From the NCBI GenBank assembly GCA_021201755.1, contig JAJQEI010000047.1, positions 1 through 54,573 on the forward strand: a DNA stretch of 54,573 bases. The letters are read 5' to 3'. Below are positions 9,945 through 19,574 of this stretch, one piece after another. The translations under genes and the position numbers were made by a program. This DNA comes from Ruminococcus sp. (GTDB lineage Bacteria; Bacillota; Clostridia; Oscillospirales; Ruminococcaceae). Below the pieces are notes generated by a model. That model worked only from the letters and a program-made list of their open reading frames with translations, was not told the DNA's origin and searched no databases. Positions within the stretch are counted from its first letter, which is position 1, and each line of letters starts with the position of its first letter.

Positions 9945-10601
9945 ATGGAGGAAAAGGAAACGGCGAAAGCTGTGGAAACAGAGGTGGAAAAAGCATCGAA
10001 AACGGATGTAGAAACGAACGCTTCGGAAACGACACAGCAGCCGCAAGAATCGCCCGATAAAAACGATTGTGACACTGTAGATTCTACGGATACTGTAGAA
10101 AAGACGGCGGAAGAGACGAGCGAAAAAAAGGACGATAAGAAGAAAAAGAAAAAGGAAAAGAAAGACGAGCTGGTGAAGTTACAAGCGAGTCTAGAAGACC
10201 AAAAGGATAGTTATTTGCGGTTGGCGGCGGAATATCAAAATTACCGCAATCGTACCACGGAAGAGAAAAAGAAAATCTATGGCGATGCAAAGGTGGACTG
10301 CGCCAAGGGACTGCTGGACGTTATGGACAGCTTTGAACGGGCACTGGAAGCGACTTGTGCCGATGAGAATTATAAAAAGGGTATCGAGATGACGTTTGCG
10401 CAGCTGCAAAAGGTATTCGAGAAGCTGGGCGTGGAAGAAATTCCTGCGCTGGGTGAGGCGTTTGACCCAAACGTACACAATGCCATCAAACAGGTGGACG
10501 ACAGCGAAAAAGAAAGCGATACGGTCTGCGAGGTATTCCAAAAAGGATATAAGCTTGGCGACCGACTGATCCGCCCCGCAATGGTGGCAGTGGCAGTCTA
10601 G
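9945..10601 (+). CDS. grpE: Nucleotide exchange factor GrpE
   Basis: A 218-residue cytosolic co-chaperone that releases ADP from DnaK. The first 85 residues are very polar and low in complexity (Glu/Lys/Thr rich with a run of Lys). A coiled coil (L-Q-A-S-L-E-D-Q-K-D-S-Y-L-R-L-A-A-E-Y-Q) and the typical C-terminal beta domain follow (G-V-E-E-I-P-A-L-G-E-A-F-D-P-N-V-H-N-A; G-D-R-L-I-R-P-A-M-V-A-V). The start ATG at 9945 follows AAGGAAG; an in-frame ATG upstream lacks a proper site. It lies 43 bases after hrcA in the heat-shock operon and ends in TAG. Confidence 0.95.
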   Translation: MEEKETAKAVETEVEKASKTDVETNASETTQQPQESPDKNDCDTVDSTDTVEKTAEETSEKKDDKKKKKKEKKDELVKLQASLEDQKDSYLRLAAEYQNYRNRTTEEKKKIYGDAKVDCAKGLLDVMDSFERALEATCADENYKKGIEMTFAQLQKVFEKLGVEEIPALGEAFDPNVHNAIKQVDDSEKESDTVCEVFQKGYKLGDRLIRPAMVAVAV

Positions 10602-10731
10602 CAGAGGTCTTTTATGAAACAGTAAACCATAAAATTGATAAAAAATGCTTTGTTTCTGACAGCTGCATGGATGCAGGAGTAGAAGACGAAAAAGCAGCTG
10701 CCTGTGATTGTGACAAGGCACTTTTGAAAAC

Positions 10732-10761
10732 AATTTAAAAATCTCTAATTTAAAAATCTTT
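10732..10761 (+). repeat. 15-bp tandem duplication in the dnaK leader
   Basis: AATTTAAAAATCTCT is followed directly by AATTTAAAAATCTTT, just ahead of the dnaK ribosome binding site in the 181-base grpE-dnaK gap. No clear promoter was found in that gap. Confidence 0.7.
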
Positions 10762-10782
10762 GATGAGGAAGGAAGATTTATC

Positions 10783-12651
10783 ATGGGAAAAGTTATTGGT
10801 ATTGATTTGGGTACAACAAACTCTTGTGTTGCTGTTGTAGAGGGCGGTCAAGCAGTGGTTATTGCAAACACAGAGGGTGCGAGAACGACGCCGTCTGTTG
10901 TGGGATTCTCCAAAACCGGTGAACGTCTGGTAGGACAGACGGCAAAGCGGCAGGCAATTGCCAATCCGGAGCGTACGATTTCTTCGATAAAGCGGCATAT
11001 GGGAAGCGATTATCGGGTAGATATTGACGGAAAAAAATATACACCACAGGAAATTTCGGCAATGATTCTGCAAAAGCTGAAGACGGATGCAGAAGCTTAT
11101 TTGGGCGAATCGGTGAATGAAGCGGTTATTACCGTACCGGCATATTTCACCGACTCTCAGCGGCAGGCAACCAAGGATGCAGGTCAGATTGCAGGCTTGA
11201 ATGTAAGACGTATTATCAATGAGCCGACTGCTGCAGCACTTTCCTACGGAATCGATAAGGGCGAAGAGCAGACCATTATGGTTTATGACTTAGGCGGCGG
11301 TACGTTCGATGTATCCATCATTGAGATGGGCGACGGCGTGCAGCAGGTTCTGGCGACGGCAGGAAATAACCGTCTGGGTGGTGATGACTTTGACCAGCGG
11401 ATTATTAACTGGATGGTACAGGAGTTCAAGAAAAACGAAGGCATTGATTTGTCCACGGATAAGATGGCAGTACAGCGTCTGAAAGATGCCGCAGAAAAGG
11501 CAAAGATTGAGTTGTCCTCTACGACTACCACGAATATCAACATTCCGTTTATTACGGCGGACGCATCCGGTGCAAAGCACTTGGATATGAATCTGACAGT
11601 GGCAAAGTTCAATGAATTGACGAAGGATCTTGTAGATGCAACGATGGGGCCGGTACAACAGGCATTATCAGACAGCGGCTTATCCGCATCGGATTTGCAC
11701 AAGATACTGATGGTTGGCGGTTCGTCAAGAATTCCGGCTGTACAAGAGGCAGTGCGGAAAAAGCTGGGGAAAGAATTGTTTAAGGGCATCAATCCGGACG
11801 AATGCGTGGCACTGGGCGCAGCATATCAAGGTGGCGTATTGAGCAACGACATCAAAGATGGCTTGTTGCTGCTGGACGTTACACCGCTGTCTTTGGGACT
11901 GGAAACCATGGGTGGTGTCTGCACAAAGATTATCGAGCGGAATACGACGATCCCGACTAAGAAGAGCCAGATTTTCTCCACGGCTGCCGATAACCAGTCA
12001 GCTGTTGATATTGTGGTGTTACAAGGCGAACGGGAATTTGCAAGAGATAATAAACAACTGGGTACATTCCGTCTGGACGGCATTACACCAGCACCGAGAG
12101 GCGTACCACAGATTGAAGTAACTTTCGATATCGACCAAAATGGTATCGTACACGTTACCGCAAAGGATTTGGGCACAGGGAAGGAACAGGATATTAAGAT
12201 TACAGCGTCTACCAATATGTCCAAAGAGGATATCGACAAAGCGGTCAAGGAAGCAGAGCAGTTTGCAGAAGAAGATAAGAAGCGTCGGGAAGACGTTGAC
12301 ACCAAGAATAATGCGGAGAGTCTGGTATTCCAGTGTGAAAATTCGTTGAAGGAACTGGACGGAAAGATTGATCCAGCGGACAAATCTGATTTGGAAAGTA
12401 AAATTGCAGATTTGAAGACGGCACTGGGCGGCAATGATACAGATGCAATCAAGGCAAAGTCTGATGCACTCCAGCAGATATTCTACAGCGTATCCTCCAA
12501 GCTCTACAGTCAGGCAGGCGGTGACCCGAATAATATGGGTGGCACAGGATTTGACGGGAACTCGGGTGTAGGCTTCGGTGGCGATGCAGGCAATACAAAC
12601 AACGGTGGAAACGACGACGGCGTTGTGGATGCAGATTTTAAGGAAGTATAA
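10783..12651 (+). CDS. dnaK: Chaperone DnaK (Hsp70)
   Basis: A 622-residue Hsp70 chaperone. The ATPase domain begins [12 protein letters not shown] and contains [12 protein letters not shown] and the adenosine motif M-V-G-G-S-S-R-I-P. The substrate-binding domain starts around [16 protein letters not shown], followed by the helical lid and a Gly/Asn-rich tail ending [11 protein letters not shown], typical of Firmicutes. It lacks the extra ATPase-domain segment found in Gram-negative DnaK. The start follows GAGGAAGGAAG. It works with GrpE and DnaJ from the same operon. Confidence 0.98.
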   Translation: MGKVIGIDLGTTNSCVAVVEGGQAVVIANTEGARTTPSVVGFSKTGERLVGQTAKRQAIANPERTISSIKRHMGSDYRVDIDGKKYTPQEISAMILQKLKTDAEAYLGESVNEAVITVPAYFTDSQRQATKDAGQIAGLNVRRIINEPTAAALSYGIDKGEEQTIMVYDLGGGTFDVSIIEMGDGVQQVLATAGNNRLGGDDFDQRIINWMVQEFKKNEGIDLSTDKMAVQRLKDAAEKAKIELSSTTTTNINIPFITADASGAKHLDMNLTVAKFNELTKDLVDATMGPVQQALSDSGLSASDLHKILMVGGSSRIPAVQEAVRKKLGKELFKGINPDECVALGAAYQGGVLSNDIKDGLLLLDVTPLSLGLETMGGVCTKIIERNTTIPTKKSQIFSTAADNQSAVDIVVLQGEREFARDNKQLGTFRLDGITPAPRGVPQIEVTFDIDQNGIVHVTAKDLGTGKEQDIKITASTNMSKEDIDKAVKEAEQFAEEDKKRREDVDTKNNAESLVFQCENSLKELDGKIDPADKSDLESKIADLKTALGGNDTDAIKAKSDALQQIFYSVSSKLYSQAGGDPNNMGGTGFDGNSGVGFGGDAGNTNNGGNDDGVVDADFKEV

Positions 12652-12676
12652 ACACACGAAAAAATAAAGTGCAATC

Positions 12677-12720
12677 ACGGAATGGGCGCAGTTTGAATAG
12701 AAGCTGTATGCCCGTTCCGT
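12677..12720 (+). promoter_or_regulatory. Intergenic stem-loop between dnaK and dnaJ
   Basis: ACGGAATGGGC pairs with GCCCGTTCCGT (11 bp with one G-U) around a 22-base loop. No T-run follows, so it looks like an RNA processing or stability element rather than a terminator. Confidence 0.6.
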
Positions 12721-12756
12721 ATTGTACTAAACAAGTAGAAAAGGAGGACGTATTGT

Positions 12757-13917
12757 ATGGCGGAAAAACGGGATTATTATGAAGTGCTGGGTCTCCAGAA
12801 GGGCGCATCGGAAGATGAAATTAAAAAAGCGTTTAAGATGATGGCACGAAAATACCACCCAGACCTGCACCCAGGCGATAAAGAAGCGGTGGAGAAATTC
12901 AAGGAAGTAAATGAAGCGTATGAAGTTTTGTCCGATTCAGAAAAACGTTCCAGATATGATCAGTTCGGTCATGCCGGCGTTGACCCGACTTATAACAGCG
13001 ATGGCGGAAGCGGATTCAACGGTTTTGGGGATGTAGGCGATATTTTCGACAGCATCTTCGGCGGATTCAGCGGCGGTGGCTTTGGGTTTGGCAGCGGCAG
13101 AAGTGCTGCGGCGAGTGCAAATGCCCCCAAACGTGGGGGAGATGTGAATGCGTCTATTACCATTGATTTTATGGAAGCTTGCGCCGGTGCAAAGAAACAC
13201 ATCAAAATTAACCATATGGAAAAATGTCCCCAGTGCGGCGGAACTGGTACAGATGGTTCCATGACCACAAACCCCTGTCCGGATTGTAACGGCAGAGGCT
13301 CTGTCCAAATCAACCAAAAAACCGTTTTTGGCATGATGTCCTCTACTAGGGTTTGTTCACACTGCGGCGGAAAGGGAAAAATTATCACGAACCCTTGTAG
13401 CAAGTGCCGTGGTAGCGGAAGATTTCGCATGCAAAAGGAAATGGAACTGTCCATTCCCGCAGGGATTGACAGTGGGCAGGCACTCCGTATCAGTGGTCAA
13501 GGCGATGCTGGTATCAACGGCGGCGGCACTGGTGACTTGATGGTTTTCATTACGGTTCGCTCTCATGAACTGTTCGTGCGCAACGGGAACGACATTAACT
13601 GCGAAATTCCGATTACCTATGCACAGGCGGTTCTGGGAGATAAAATCACTATGCCGACAATCAAGGGTAAAGTAGAGTATGAAATTCCCGAGGGTACGCA
13701 GAGCGGCACAAAATTCCGGCTGCGTGGCGAGGGCGTGAAATACTTAGGCAGAGAGAGCTACGGCGATCAGTACGTGACTGTTGTAGTGGAAGTACCAAAG
13801 CGACTCACGAAGCAGCAAAAAGAATTACTTCGGAAATTCGACGACTCTCTGGAGGAAAAGAATCAGGTGCGGCGACAAAGTTTTTTTGAAAAGCTGAAAA
13901 AACGGCTGGAACAATGA
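12757..13917 (+). CDS. dnaJ: Chaperone DnaJ (Hsp40)
   Basis: A 386-residue co-chaperone that stimulates DnaK ATPase. The order is a J domain with H-P-D (near residue 36), a Gly/Phe-rich region, and a cysteine-rich zinc domain with four CxxCxGxG motifs ([32 protein letters not shown]). The C-terminal substrate-binding beta domains follow. All zinc ligands are present and the length is usual for type I DnaJ. It lies 105 bases after dnaK behind an AAAGGAGG site and is the last gene of the heat-shock operon. Confidence 0.97.
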   Translation: MAEKRDYYEVLGLQKGASEDEIKKAFKMMARKYHPDLHPGDKEAVEKFKEVNEAYEVLSDSEKRSRYDQFGHAGVDPTYNSDGGSGFNGFGDVGDIFDSIFGGFSGGGFGFGSGRSAAASANAPKRGGDVNASITIDFMEACAGAKKHIKINHMEKCPQCGGTGTDGSMTTNPCPDCNGRGSVQINQKTVFGMMSSTRVCSHCGGKGKIITNPCSKCRGSGRFRMQKEMELSIPAGIDSGQALRISGQGDAGINGGGTGDLMVFITVRSHELFVRNGNDINCEIPITYAQAVLGDKITMPTIKGKVEYEIPEGTQSGTKFRLRGEGVKYLGRESYGDQYVTVVVEVPKRLTKQQKELLRKFDDSLEEKNQVRRQSFFEKLKKRLEQ

Positions 13918-13938
13918 ATTTGAATTTCACATTTCCTC

Positions 13939-13967
13939 TTGACAAGCGGAGACGTTTCGGGTATAAT
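13939..13967 (+). promoter_or_regulatory. Promoter of antisense RNA, toxin-antitoxin locus 1
   Basis: TTGACA, 17 bases, TATAAT: a consensus promoter with no ORF behind it. The transcript runs toward the 3' end of the small toxin gene on the other strand. Confidence 0.8.
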
Positions 13968-13973
13968 AGATAT

Positions 13974-14063
13974 AGAAAGAGCGTACCGAAATGCGGTTAG
14001 CTTCCAAAGTATAGTTATTAGAAATAACTGCCTTGTCTGGAAGTGAGGCGGTTATTTCCTTTT
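13974..14063 (+). ncRNA. Candidate type I antitoxin RNA (locus 1)
   Basis: The predicted RNA starts just after the promoter at 13939-13967 and ends at the hairpin 14022-14057, overlapping the last codons of the 28-aa peptide gene. It has no start codon with a ribosome binding site. The arrangement (two convergent strong promoters sharing a terminator over the toxin 3' end) matches known txpA/ratA and fst-type systems. The boundaries are predictions. Some transcript might continue to the second hairpin at 14251-14271 and cover the whole toxin mRNA. Confidence 0.55.
14022..14057. terminator. Shared bidirectional terminator, toxin-antitoxin locus 1
   Basis: AAATAACTGCCT pairs with AGGCGGTTATTT (12 bp, one G-U) around a 12-base loop. 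It ends the antisense RNA and overlaps the stop codon of the toxin on the opposite strand. Confidence 0.75.
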
Positions 14064-14138
14064 ATTATTGCAATTTTGCACGATTAATAGAATCTGGCAA
14101 ATAACACTGCATAAAGTTAAAAACTCCATCCATGTCAT
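14052..14138 (-). CDS. Candidate type I (holin-like) small hydrophobic toxin, 28 aa
   Basis: The ATG at 14138 follows AAGGGGGTG at a normal distance. The peptide is short N-terminal polar (MTWMEF), one membrane-spanning stretch (LTLCSVICQILLIV) and a basic tail (QNCNNKRK). This is the usual form of type I toxins of the TxpA/Fst/holin-like group, which insert into the membrane. A longer in-frame ORF reaches 14300, but its upstream part overlaps the promoter and has no ribosome binding site. Its own promoter is at 14272-14300, leaving a leader of about 125 bases. The antisense RNA from 13939-13967 converges on its 3' end. The exact family is not assigned; toxicity is inferred. Confidence 0.65.
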   Translation of the reverse strand: MTWMEFLTLCSVICQILLIVQNCNNKRK

Positions 14139-14250
14139 ATGCAACACCCCCTTATCCCCATCTACGTATTGGAACGGAGATGGTCGGGAGCAGGATTTGA
14201 CCGCCGATATGTATGAAGATACATCCGCTTCAGTAACGCTCTTATGAAAT

Positions 14251-14271
14251 GTGCCTTTCAGCACGTTTTTT
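14251..14271 (+). terminator. Possible second terminator for antisense RNA
   Basis: GTGC-CTTTCA-GCAC followed by G and six T on the plus strand. The stem is only 4 bp, so this is weak; on the other strand it is the 5' hairpin of the toxin mRNA. Confidence 0.35.
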
Positions 14272-14300
14272 ATTATATCACAGTCGACAAAAACTGTCAA
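14272..14300 (-). promoter_or_regulatory. Promoter of toxin gene, locus 1
   Basis: Minus strand TTGACA (14300-14295), 17 bases, TATAAT (14277-14272): a perfect consensus promoter for the 28-aa peptide. Confidence 0.8.
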
Positions 14301-14419
14301 TGAAAAATAAAAATTCTGATGGATTGTATAAATTTGCTGTGACCGGCGGATGAACTTGGTGTCAAGACAAGATGAGAAAAAGTTTTTCAGTGATTTTTCA
14401 AAAAAATGAAAAAAAGGTC

Positions 14420-14448
14420 TTGTAATTTTTTTGGTTTCATGTTATAAT
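14420..14448 (+). promoter_or_regulatory. Cellobiose phosphorylase promoter
   Basis: TTGTAA, 17 bases, TATAAT, about 90 bases before the gene. Confidence 0.7.
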
Positions 14449-14464
14449 GAAAATGCTAAGAAAT

Positions 14465-14497
14465 ACAGAAGCACAGCTCGTAATGTGTGACTTCTGT
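14465..14497 (+). promoter_or_regulatory. 5'-leader hairpin of cellobiose phosphorylase mRNA
   Basis: ACAGAAG pairs with CTTCTGT, extended by CACA/TGTG with a bulge, between promoter and ribosome binding site. It could be mRNA-stabilising or an operator; nothing more can be said. Confidence 0.45.
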
Positions 14498-14537
14498 CTA
14501 TGATACAAATCAACAAAAACAAAAAGGAGTTTTTAAT

Positions 14538-16994
14538 ATGAAATTTGGCTACTTTGATGATACAAATAAAGAATACGTCATTCAGAACCCGAAAACCCCC
14601 TATCCTTGGATCAATTATTTGGGAACACAGGAATTTTTTTCTCTGATTTCCAACACCGCCGGCGGCTATCACTTCTACAAAGATGCTCGTCTGCGTCGCA
14701 TCACTCGTTATCGATATAACAACGTGCCGGTGGATATGGGCGGTCGTTATTTTTACATCAAAGATGGTGAAACCATCTGGTCGCCTGGCTGGTCGCCGGT
14801 AAAAACAGAATTAGATACTTACACTTGCCGTCATGGTATGGGCTATACCATTATTTCTGGCAAGAAAAACGACGTTTCGGCAGAAGTCACTTTCTTTGTG
14901 CCGCAGAATTATAACGGTGAAATTCAAAGCCTAGTTCTCAAAAACGAGGGAACTGCGCCGAAAACCATTTCGCTGTTTTCCTTTGTGGAATGGTGTCTGT
15001 GGAACGCACAGGATGACTCCACAAATTTCCAACGCAACTACAATACCGGTGAAGTGGAAATTGAGGGTTCTATGATTTTTCATAAAACGGAATATAAAGA
15101 ACGTCGCAATCACTTCGCTTTCTATACTGTAAACGATACCATTGATGGCTACGACACCGATAGAGAAAGCTTTATTGGACTTTATAATGGTTTTGAAAAT
15201 CCACAAGTTGTCACCGCAGGAAAGGCTTCAGACTCTGTGGCAGATGGCTGGTCGCCCATTGCTTCGCACTATAAAGAAATCACTCTCAAACCGGGCGAAT
15301 CTAAGCAGTTGATTTTCATCCTCGGCTATGTAGAAAATCCGAAGGATGAAAAGTGGAATGCCGATGGCAGCATGAACAAATCTCGTGCCTATGCGATGAT
15401 GGAACAGTACGACACACCAGAAAAGGTTGCTGCTGGACTTCAGGAACTAAAAGAAATGTGGGATAATCTTTTGTCGAAATATACCGTCAAGACACCGGAC
15501 GACAAGATGAATCGCATGGTAAATATCTGGAATCAGTATCAGTGCATGGTAACTTTCAATATGTCCCGTAGCGCATCTTACTTTGAAAGCGGTATCGGTC
15601 GTGGTATGGGCTTCCGTGACTCCAATCAGGATTTACTGGGATTTGTGCATCAGATTCCGGACCGTGGCAGAGAGCGTCTGATAGACTTGGCGTCCACGCA
15701 GCTAGAGGACGGCGGCTGCTATCACCAGTATCAGCCACTTACCAAAAAGGGCAACAATGAAATCGGCGGCGATTTCTCCGACGATCCGCTGTGGATGATT
15801 CTCTCCGTTGCAGCATACATCAAAGAAACTGGCGATTATACCATTCTAGACGAGATGGTACCTTATGATAATGACGAATCCAAGGCAAAGACCATGATGG
15901 ATCATTTGGAAAAGAGCTTTTTCCATGTAGTCGAAAACGTAGGTCCTCACGGACTGCCGCTGGCAATGCGTGCCGACTGGAACGACTGTATTAATCTGTC
16001 TTGTTTCTCCGATGAGCCGGGTGAGTCTTTCCAAACCTCCACTTCTCCGAAATATGGCGAAGAGAAGTATTCCAAGGTTGCAGAATCCGTGATGGTTGCA
16101 GCACTGTTTACTTATGCTGGACCGGAATATGTGGCAATGTGCCAAAAGCGTGAGGATACTGCCGGTGCAGAAAAGGCACAGGCAGCTATCGATACCATGA
16201 AGAAGAATATCATGGAATCTGGCTGGGACGGCGAATGGTTCCTGCGTGCTTATGATGATTTCGGGAAGAAAATGGGTTCACACGAATGTGAAGAGGGCAA
16301 GATCTTCATCGAACCTCAGGGCTTTGCTGTTATGGGCGGCTGCGGTAAGGAGACAGGTGCAGACCTGAAAGCACTGGAAAGCGTTGACAAGTGGCTCAAT
16401 TCCGAGCATGGTTTAAGCCTGAATCAGCCTGCATTCACCAAATATTACATCGAATACGGTGAAATTTCCACCTATCCGGGCGGCTATAAAGAAAATGCTG
16501 GTATTTTCTGCCACAACAACGCATGGATTATCTGCGCTGAAGCATTTGTCGGACATGGCGATAAGGCGTATGAATATTACAGCAAGATTGCACCGGCGTA
16601 TCGGGAAGAGAAATATTCCGACCTCCACCGCACTGAGCCGTATGTTTATGCACAGATGATTGCCGGAAAGGATGCAAAATGGCATGGCGAAGCAAAGAAC
16701 AGCTGGCTGACTGGTACTGCCGCATGGAATTTCGTTGCTGTTTCTCAGTATATTCTGGGTGTGATTCCAGATTGGGACGGTTTGAAGATTGACCCGTCTA
16801 TTCCTCATACGTGGGATGGTTTCACGATTTCCAGACAATATCGTGGCGCAATTTATGACGTCACCGTCCAAAACCCGAATCATGTATGCAAGGGTATCGC
16901 TTCTGTTACAGTGGATGGGACGGCAATTGATGGCAATGTGTTGCCGGTATTTGGCGATGGAAAGTCGCACACTGTTACAGTAGTGATGGGTTAA
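14538..16994 (+). CDS. cbpA: Cellobiose phosphorylase (GH94)
   Basis: An 818-residue cytoplasmic enzyme without signal peptide. It cleaves cellobiose with phosphate to glucose 1-phosphate and glucose, saving ATP in cellulose degraders. The N-terminus (K-F-G-Y-F-D-D...[17 protein letters not shown]) is typical of the cellobiose-specific members. The catalytic region has [10 protein letters not shown] with the conserved general-acid Asp at residue 483, and the substrate motif [12 protein letters not shown]. Family length is as expected. The start ATG at 14538 follows AAGGAG. It has its own promoter and is followed by a terminator, so it is mainly monocistronic. It fits the cohesin/dockerin proteins in the window, which would release the cellodextrins. 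The gene symbol is a suggestion. Confidence 0.95.
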   Translation: MKFGYFDDTNKEYVIQNPKTPYPWINYLGTQEFFSLISNTAGGYHFYKDARLRRITRYRYNNVPVDMGGRYFYIKDGETIWSPGWSPVKTELDTYTCRHGMGYTIISGKKNDVSAEVTFFVPQNYNGEIQSLVLKNEGTAPKTISLFSFVEWCLWNAQDDSTNFQRNYNTGEVEIEGSMIFHKTEYKERRNHFAFYTVNDTIDGYDTDRESFIGLYNGFENPQVVTAGKASDSVADGWSPIASHYKEITLKPGESKQLIFILGYVENPKDEKWNADGSMNKSRAYAMMEQYDTPEKVAAGLQELKEMWDNLLSKYTVKTPDDKMNRMVNIWNQYQCMVTFNMSRSASYFESGIGRGMGFRDSNQDLLGFVHQIPDRGRERLIDLASTQLEDGGCYHQYQPLTKKGNNEIGGDFSDDPLWMILSVAAYIKETGDYTILDEMVPYDNDESKAKTMMDHLEKSFFHVVENVGPHGLPLAMRADWNDCINLSCFSDEPGESFQTSTSPKYGEEKYSKVAESVMVAALFTYAGPEYVAMCQKREDTAGAEKAQAAIDTMKKNIMESGWDGEWFLRAYDDFGKKMGSHECEEGKIFIEPQGFAVMGGCGKETGADLKALESVDKWLNSEHGLSLNQPAFTKYYIEYGEISTYPGGYKENAGIFCHNNAWIICAEAFVGHGDKAYEYYSKIAPAYREEKYSDLHRTEPYVYAQMIAGKDAKWHGEAKNSWLTGTAAWNFVAVSQYILGVIPDWDGLKIDPSIPHTWDGFTISRQYRGAIYDVTVQNPNHVCKGIASVTVDGTAIDGNVLPVFGDGKSHTVTVVMG

Positions 16995-17030
16995 GTTTTT
17001 TTGTGAACTTGAAATAAATTGTAATGAAAT

Positions 17031-17064
17031 AAAAAGGTAGGATTGCAAAAATCCTGCCTTTTTT
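17031..17064 (+). terminator. Terminator after cellobiose phosphorylase
   Basis: AAAAAGGTAGGAT pairs with ATCCTGCCTTTTT around a 7-base loop and runs into TTTTTT. The next gene's ribosome binding site (GGAGGTG) follows at once. Confidence 0.85.
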
Positions 17065-17077
17065 GGAGGTGAAATCG

Positions 17078-17632
17078 ATGGAGATATATGCAAAAAAAAT
17101 TCCGGCGGGAGATAAGTTGCTGGAACACAAAGTAGCATATGCATTGTTGGAACAGGTCGTTGGGATGACTTTTGAAATGCCGCTCCCCGAAATTGCACGG
17201 GGGGAGCATGGCAAGCCATATTTTCCGGCGTATCCGAAAATGCATTTTAATTTGAGTCATAGTTCTGGACTCGCCGTCTGTGGGATTGGAGAATCACCGC
17301 TGGGTGTGGACGTAGAAGCTGTCCGACTGTTACGAGAACGGGTGCTGCTGCGGTCGTTTTCCACAGCAGAACAGGAACTTGTGGAAAAGTCCCCCTACCC
17401 AGACGAGATGTTTTTTCGGTTGTGGACACTGAAGGAAAGCTATGTCAAAGCTCTTGGCATTGGGATTTCCTATCCGCTGCAAACCGTCTGTTTTTCTTTA
17501 GAAGGCGACGCAGTTGTGACAAATCTCTCCGGCTATCAATTTCGATGCTATCAGGTCGATGCATTTGTGATAGCGTGCTGTACGATATCGGCATTGTCGG
17601 AGACGCTGCCCGAATCTGTTTGGCTGCTATAA
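17078..17632 (+). CDS. 4'-phosphopantetheinyl transferase, Sfp type
   Basis: A 184-residue enzyme that moves phosphopantetheine from CoA to a carrier-protein serine. Signature motifs are G-V-D-V-E (Mg-binding Asp/Glu) and F-x-x-L-W-T-L-K-E-S-Y-V-K-A-L-G, with upstream F-N-L-S-H-S. The length is at the short end for Sfp-type enzymes. The start ATG at 17078 follows GGAGGTG. Its ribosome binding site abuts the cellobiose phosphorylase terminator, so expression may depend on readthrough. No biosynthetic cluster is nearby; the likely partner is the ACP at 42957, since no AcpS is seen in the window. Its 3' end is directly convergent with the histidine kinase gene, whose stop codon overlaps the last sense codon. 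Confidence 0.85.
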   Translation: MEIYAKKIPAGDKLLEHKVAYALLEQVVGMTFEMPLPEIARGEHGKPYFPAYPKMHFNLSHSSGLAVCGIGESPLGVDVEAVRLLRERVLLRSFSTAEQELVEKSPYPDEMFFRLWTLKESYVKALGIGISYPLQTVCFSLEGDAVVTNLSGYQFRCYQVDAFVIACCTISALSETLPESVWLL

Positions 17633-18887
17633 CCGAAAGGTAAAACAAATTGCGCGATTTTTTACGGCGTGTACGTGAATTTCACCGCCATATTTTTCTA
17701 CAATGGATTTTGCGATGGAAAGTCCGATGCCATAACCATTGCCGGAGGTGCGTGCCTTGTCGGCACGATAAAAGCGGTCGAACAGGCGTTCTAATTCCAG
17801 CGACTGCACTGCTTGAAAGCTGTTTTCGACGGTGAATAGAATATGCCGCTTGCCCTTTAATTTTTTTAATGTGACAGAAATCATACCCTTTTCGTCACAG
17901 TATTTTACCGCATTATCTAGTAAAATCGCCACGAGCCGACGCAGTTCCGCTTCATCACCCAAAAAATGGAGGGATTCTGTCATCTCCGTGGTCAAGGTAA
18001 TATGACGTTGTTTTGCCATAGTTTGAAATTCTGAGACGGTGTCTGCGGCAGCGTCGCTGAAACAAAACGACGTATCATTTTCCTGTGGACGAGCTTCGTC
18101 CATGCGGCTTAGGACAACAAGCTGATTGACGAGTGTACTCATACGCTGTCCCTCCGTACGAATGTCATCGAGCCATTCGTTTTGTACTACTTCCGATTCC
18201 GCAATGTCCAAATCTGTGAGAATGAGTGTCAATGGTGTTTTCAATTCGTGATTGGCGTCTATAATAAACTGCTTTTGCTTTTCATAGCTTTCCGCTATTG
18301 GTTTGACTGCCCATCTGGAAAAAAGTATAATCAGTGTCAGAATGACACCGCTGGTAACGAGAAATATGAGTATTGTGGAAATCATATTGGAATTAGACAT
18401 AGCTTGTGTCAAGCTGCCGTTGACAAAGACAATTGCTTTGTCCCCTTGTGATGTTTCAAAGATTTTATAGCGATAAACGAAAATCCATCCTCGTTCTCGT
18501 CCACGATTGACGGCTTTTTCTGCATATGCTTTTGCGGTTTCTTCTGTGATACTGGAGATATGGCTGAGGTCTGTGGATTCCGGCGTATCGGTATCGGATA
18601 GCGTCACTACGAAAAAGCGTGTGGTGAAAGCCGTTTCCGCATTAAAAATCTTGTCATTTTCCTGTGGAGCTTGCTGCCAATCTTCTGGTGGCTGTTCTTC
18701 GTCCGTCGATTGATGGAACGAGGGCAGCGTACCATCGTTTTCTGCAATGACATCCGTTAAGCGATCTACGAGGTGATTGTTTTGCACAAAGTGAGAAATT
18801 AACAAAAAAGCCAACATTAGGAGCAAAACAAGACCAAAAGAAAGGGTACAAATCTGAATGAATTTTTTTTCGCAGTTTATAAATCAT
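17627..18887 (-). pseudogene. Sensor histidine kinase, frameshift in A8 tract after the start codon
   Basis: Two membrane segments flank an extracellular sensor region of about 130 residues. The cytoplasmic kinase has D-A-N-H-E-L-K-T-P-L-T (phosphorylated His), L-L-D-N-A-V-K-Y-C (N box) and G-Y-G-I-G-L-S-I-A-K (G box). The natural start is ATG at 18887, overlapping the response-regulator stop by 11 bases. From there the frame reads M-I-Y-K-L-R-K-K and then slips: the tract CGAAAAAAAATTC (T8 at 18863-18870 on the plus strand) has one A too many to join the first membrane segment (F-I-Q-I-C-T-L-S-F-G-L-V-L-L-L). As written the ATG gives about 77 unrelated residues. The kinase frame has TGA just upstream and only weak TTG/ATG internal starts (about 18817-18826) inside the membrane segment. 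All kinase motifs are intact. This is either a slippage-switched gene, a mutation or an error. Confidence 0.8.
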
Positions 18888-19557
18888 TCCGAGACTCCAA
18901 AAGATAGCCTGCATTTCGGATATAGCGGATTTCTACCGGTGCATGAATGGCACTGATTTTCTTTCGCAAATTGGAGATATGCACCCAAACCACGCTGACC
19001 TCTACGTTGCTGTCCCATCCCCAGATGTGGGAGAGAAACTGTTCTGAAGAGATGATAAAATTCGGTTGCTGCATCAGCATTTCCATAATTTGAAATTCTT
19101 TTCCACCGAGTAGTCGTGTTTCCTCTTGATAGTTCAGCTCATAGGTGGAGCGGTTAAGTACGAGGTGATTCCACGTCAGAAGATCTGGTACATAATTGTC
19201 TTTCCGGCGGAGCATGGCACGAACCCGTGCAAGAAGTTCCGACGTAGAAAATGGCTTTGCCAGATAGTCGTCTGCGCCTGCGTCCAGTCCCTCCACACGC
19301 TGTTCCACCTCTGTTCGGGCTGTGAGAAACATCACAGGCGTGGTGATCCCCTTATTCCGCAGCGTTTTTAGGACACAGATACCATCCATTTCCGGTAGCA
19401 TAATGTCCAGAATCATGCCATCGTAGTTGTTCGTTTTGGCATATTCTAGGGCGTCGACACCGGTTGCAACGCCGTCCGCCATAAATTTATTATTTTCTAG
19501 CAGATGAATGAGAGCCTTTCGCAGCCGTGGTTCATCTTCTGCAACGAGCAAACACAT
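18877..19557 (-). CDS. Response regulator, OmpR/PhoB family
   Basis: A 226-residue DNA-binding regulator. The receiver domain has the acidic pair in V-A-E-D-E-P, the phospho-acceptor Asp51 in M-I-L-D-I-M-L-P-E-M-D-G, the Thr in F-L-T-A-R-T and Lys in Y-L-A-K-P-F. A winged-helix output domain follows (L-L-G-G-K-E-F-Q-I-M-E; V-V-W-V-H-I-S-N-L-R-K-K-I). The start ATG at 19557 follows GGAGTG; upstream GTG overlaps it. It lies only 17 bases after the citrate synthase stop and overlaps the histidine kinase start, so the three genes look co-transcribed. Confidence 0.92.
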   Translation of the reverse strand: MCLLVAEDEPRLRKALIHLLENNKFMADGVATGVDALEYAKTNNYDGMILDIMLPEMDGICVLKTLRNKGITTPVMFLTARTEVEQRVEGLDAGADDYLAKPFSTSELLARVRAMLRRKDNYVPDLLTWNHLVLNRSTYELNYQEETRLLGGKEFQIMEMLMQQPNFIISSEQFLSHIWGWDSNVEVSVVWVHISNLRKKISAIHAPVEIRYIRNAGYLLESRNDL

Positions 19558-19574
19558 AAGTGACACTCCTACTG

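Noticed and set aside
9647..12678. Several long minus-strand frames opposite hrcA-grpE-dnaK
   Set aside because: Shadow frames of highly conserved genes with no sites or recognisable domains.
14190..14260. tRNA-like cloverleaf in the toxin leader
   Set aside because: No T-loop consensus, anticodon stem or acceptor pairing could be built.
14052..14300. 82-residue minus-strand protein
   Set aside because: Its first 54 codons overlap the toxin promoter and leader; the good ribosome binding site serves only the last 28 codons.
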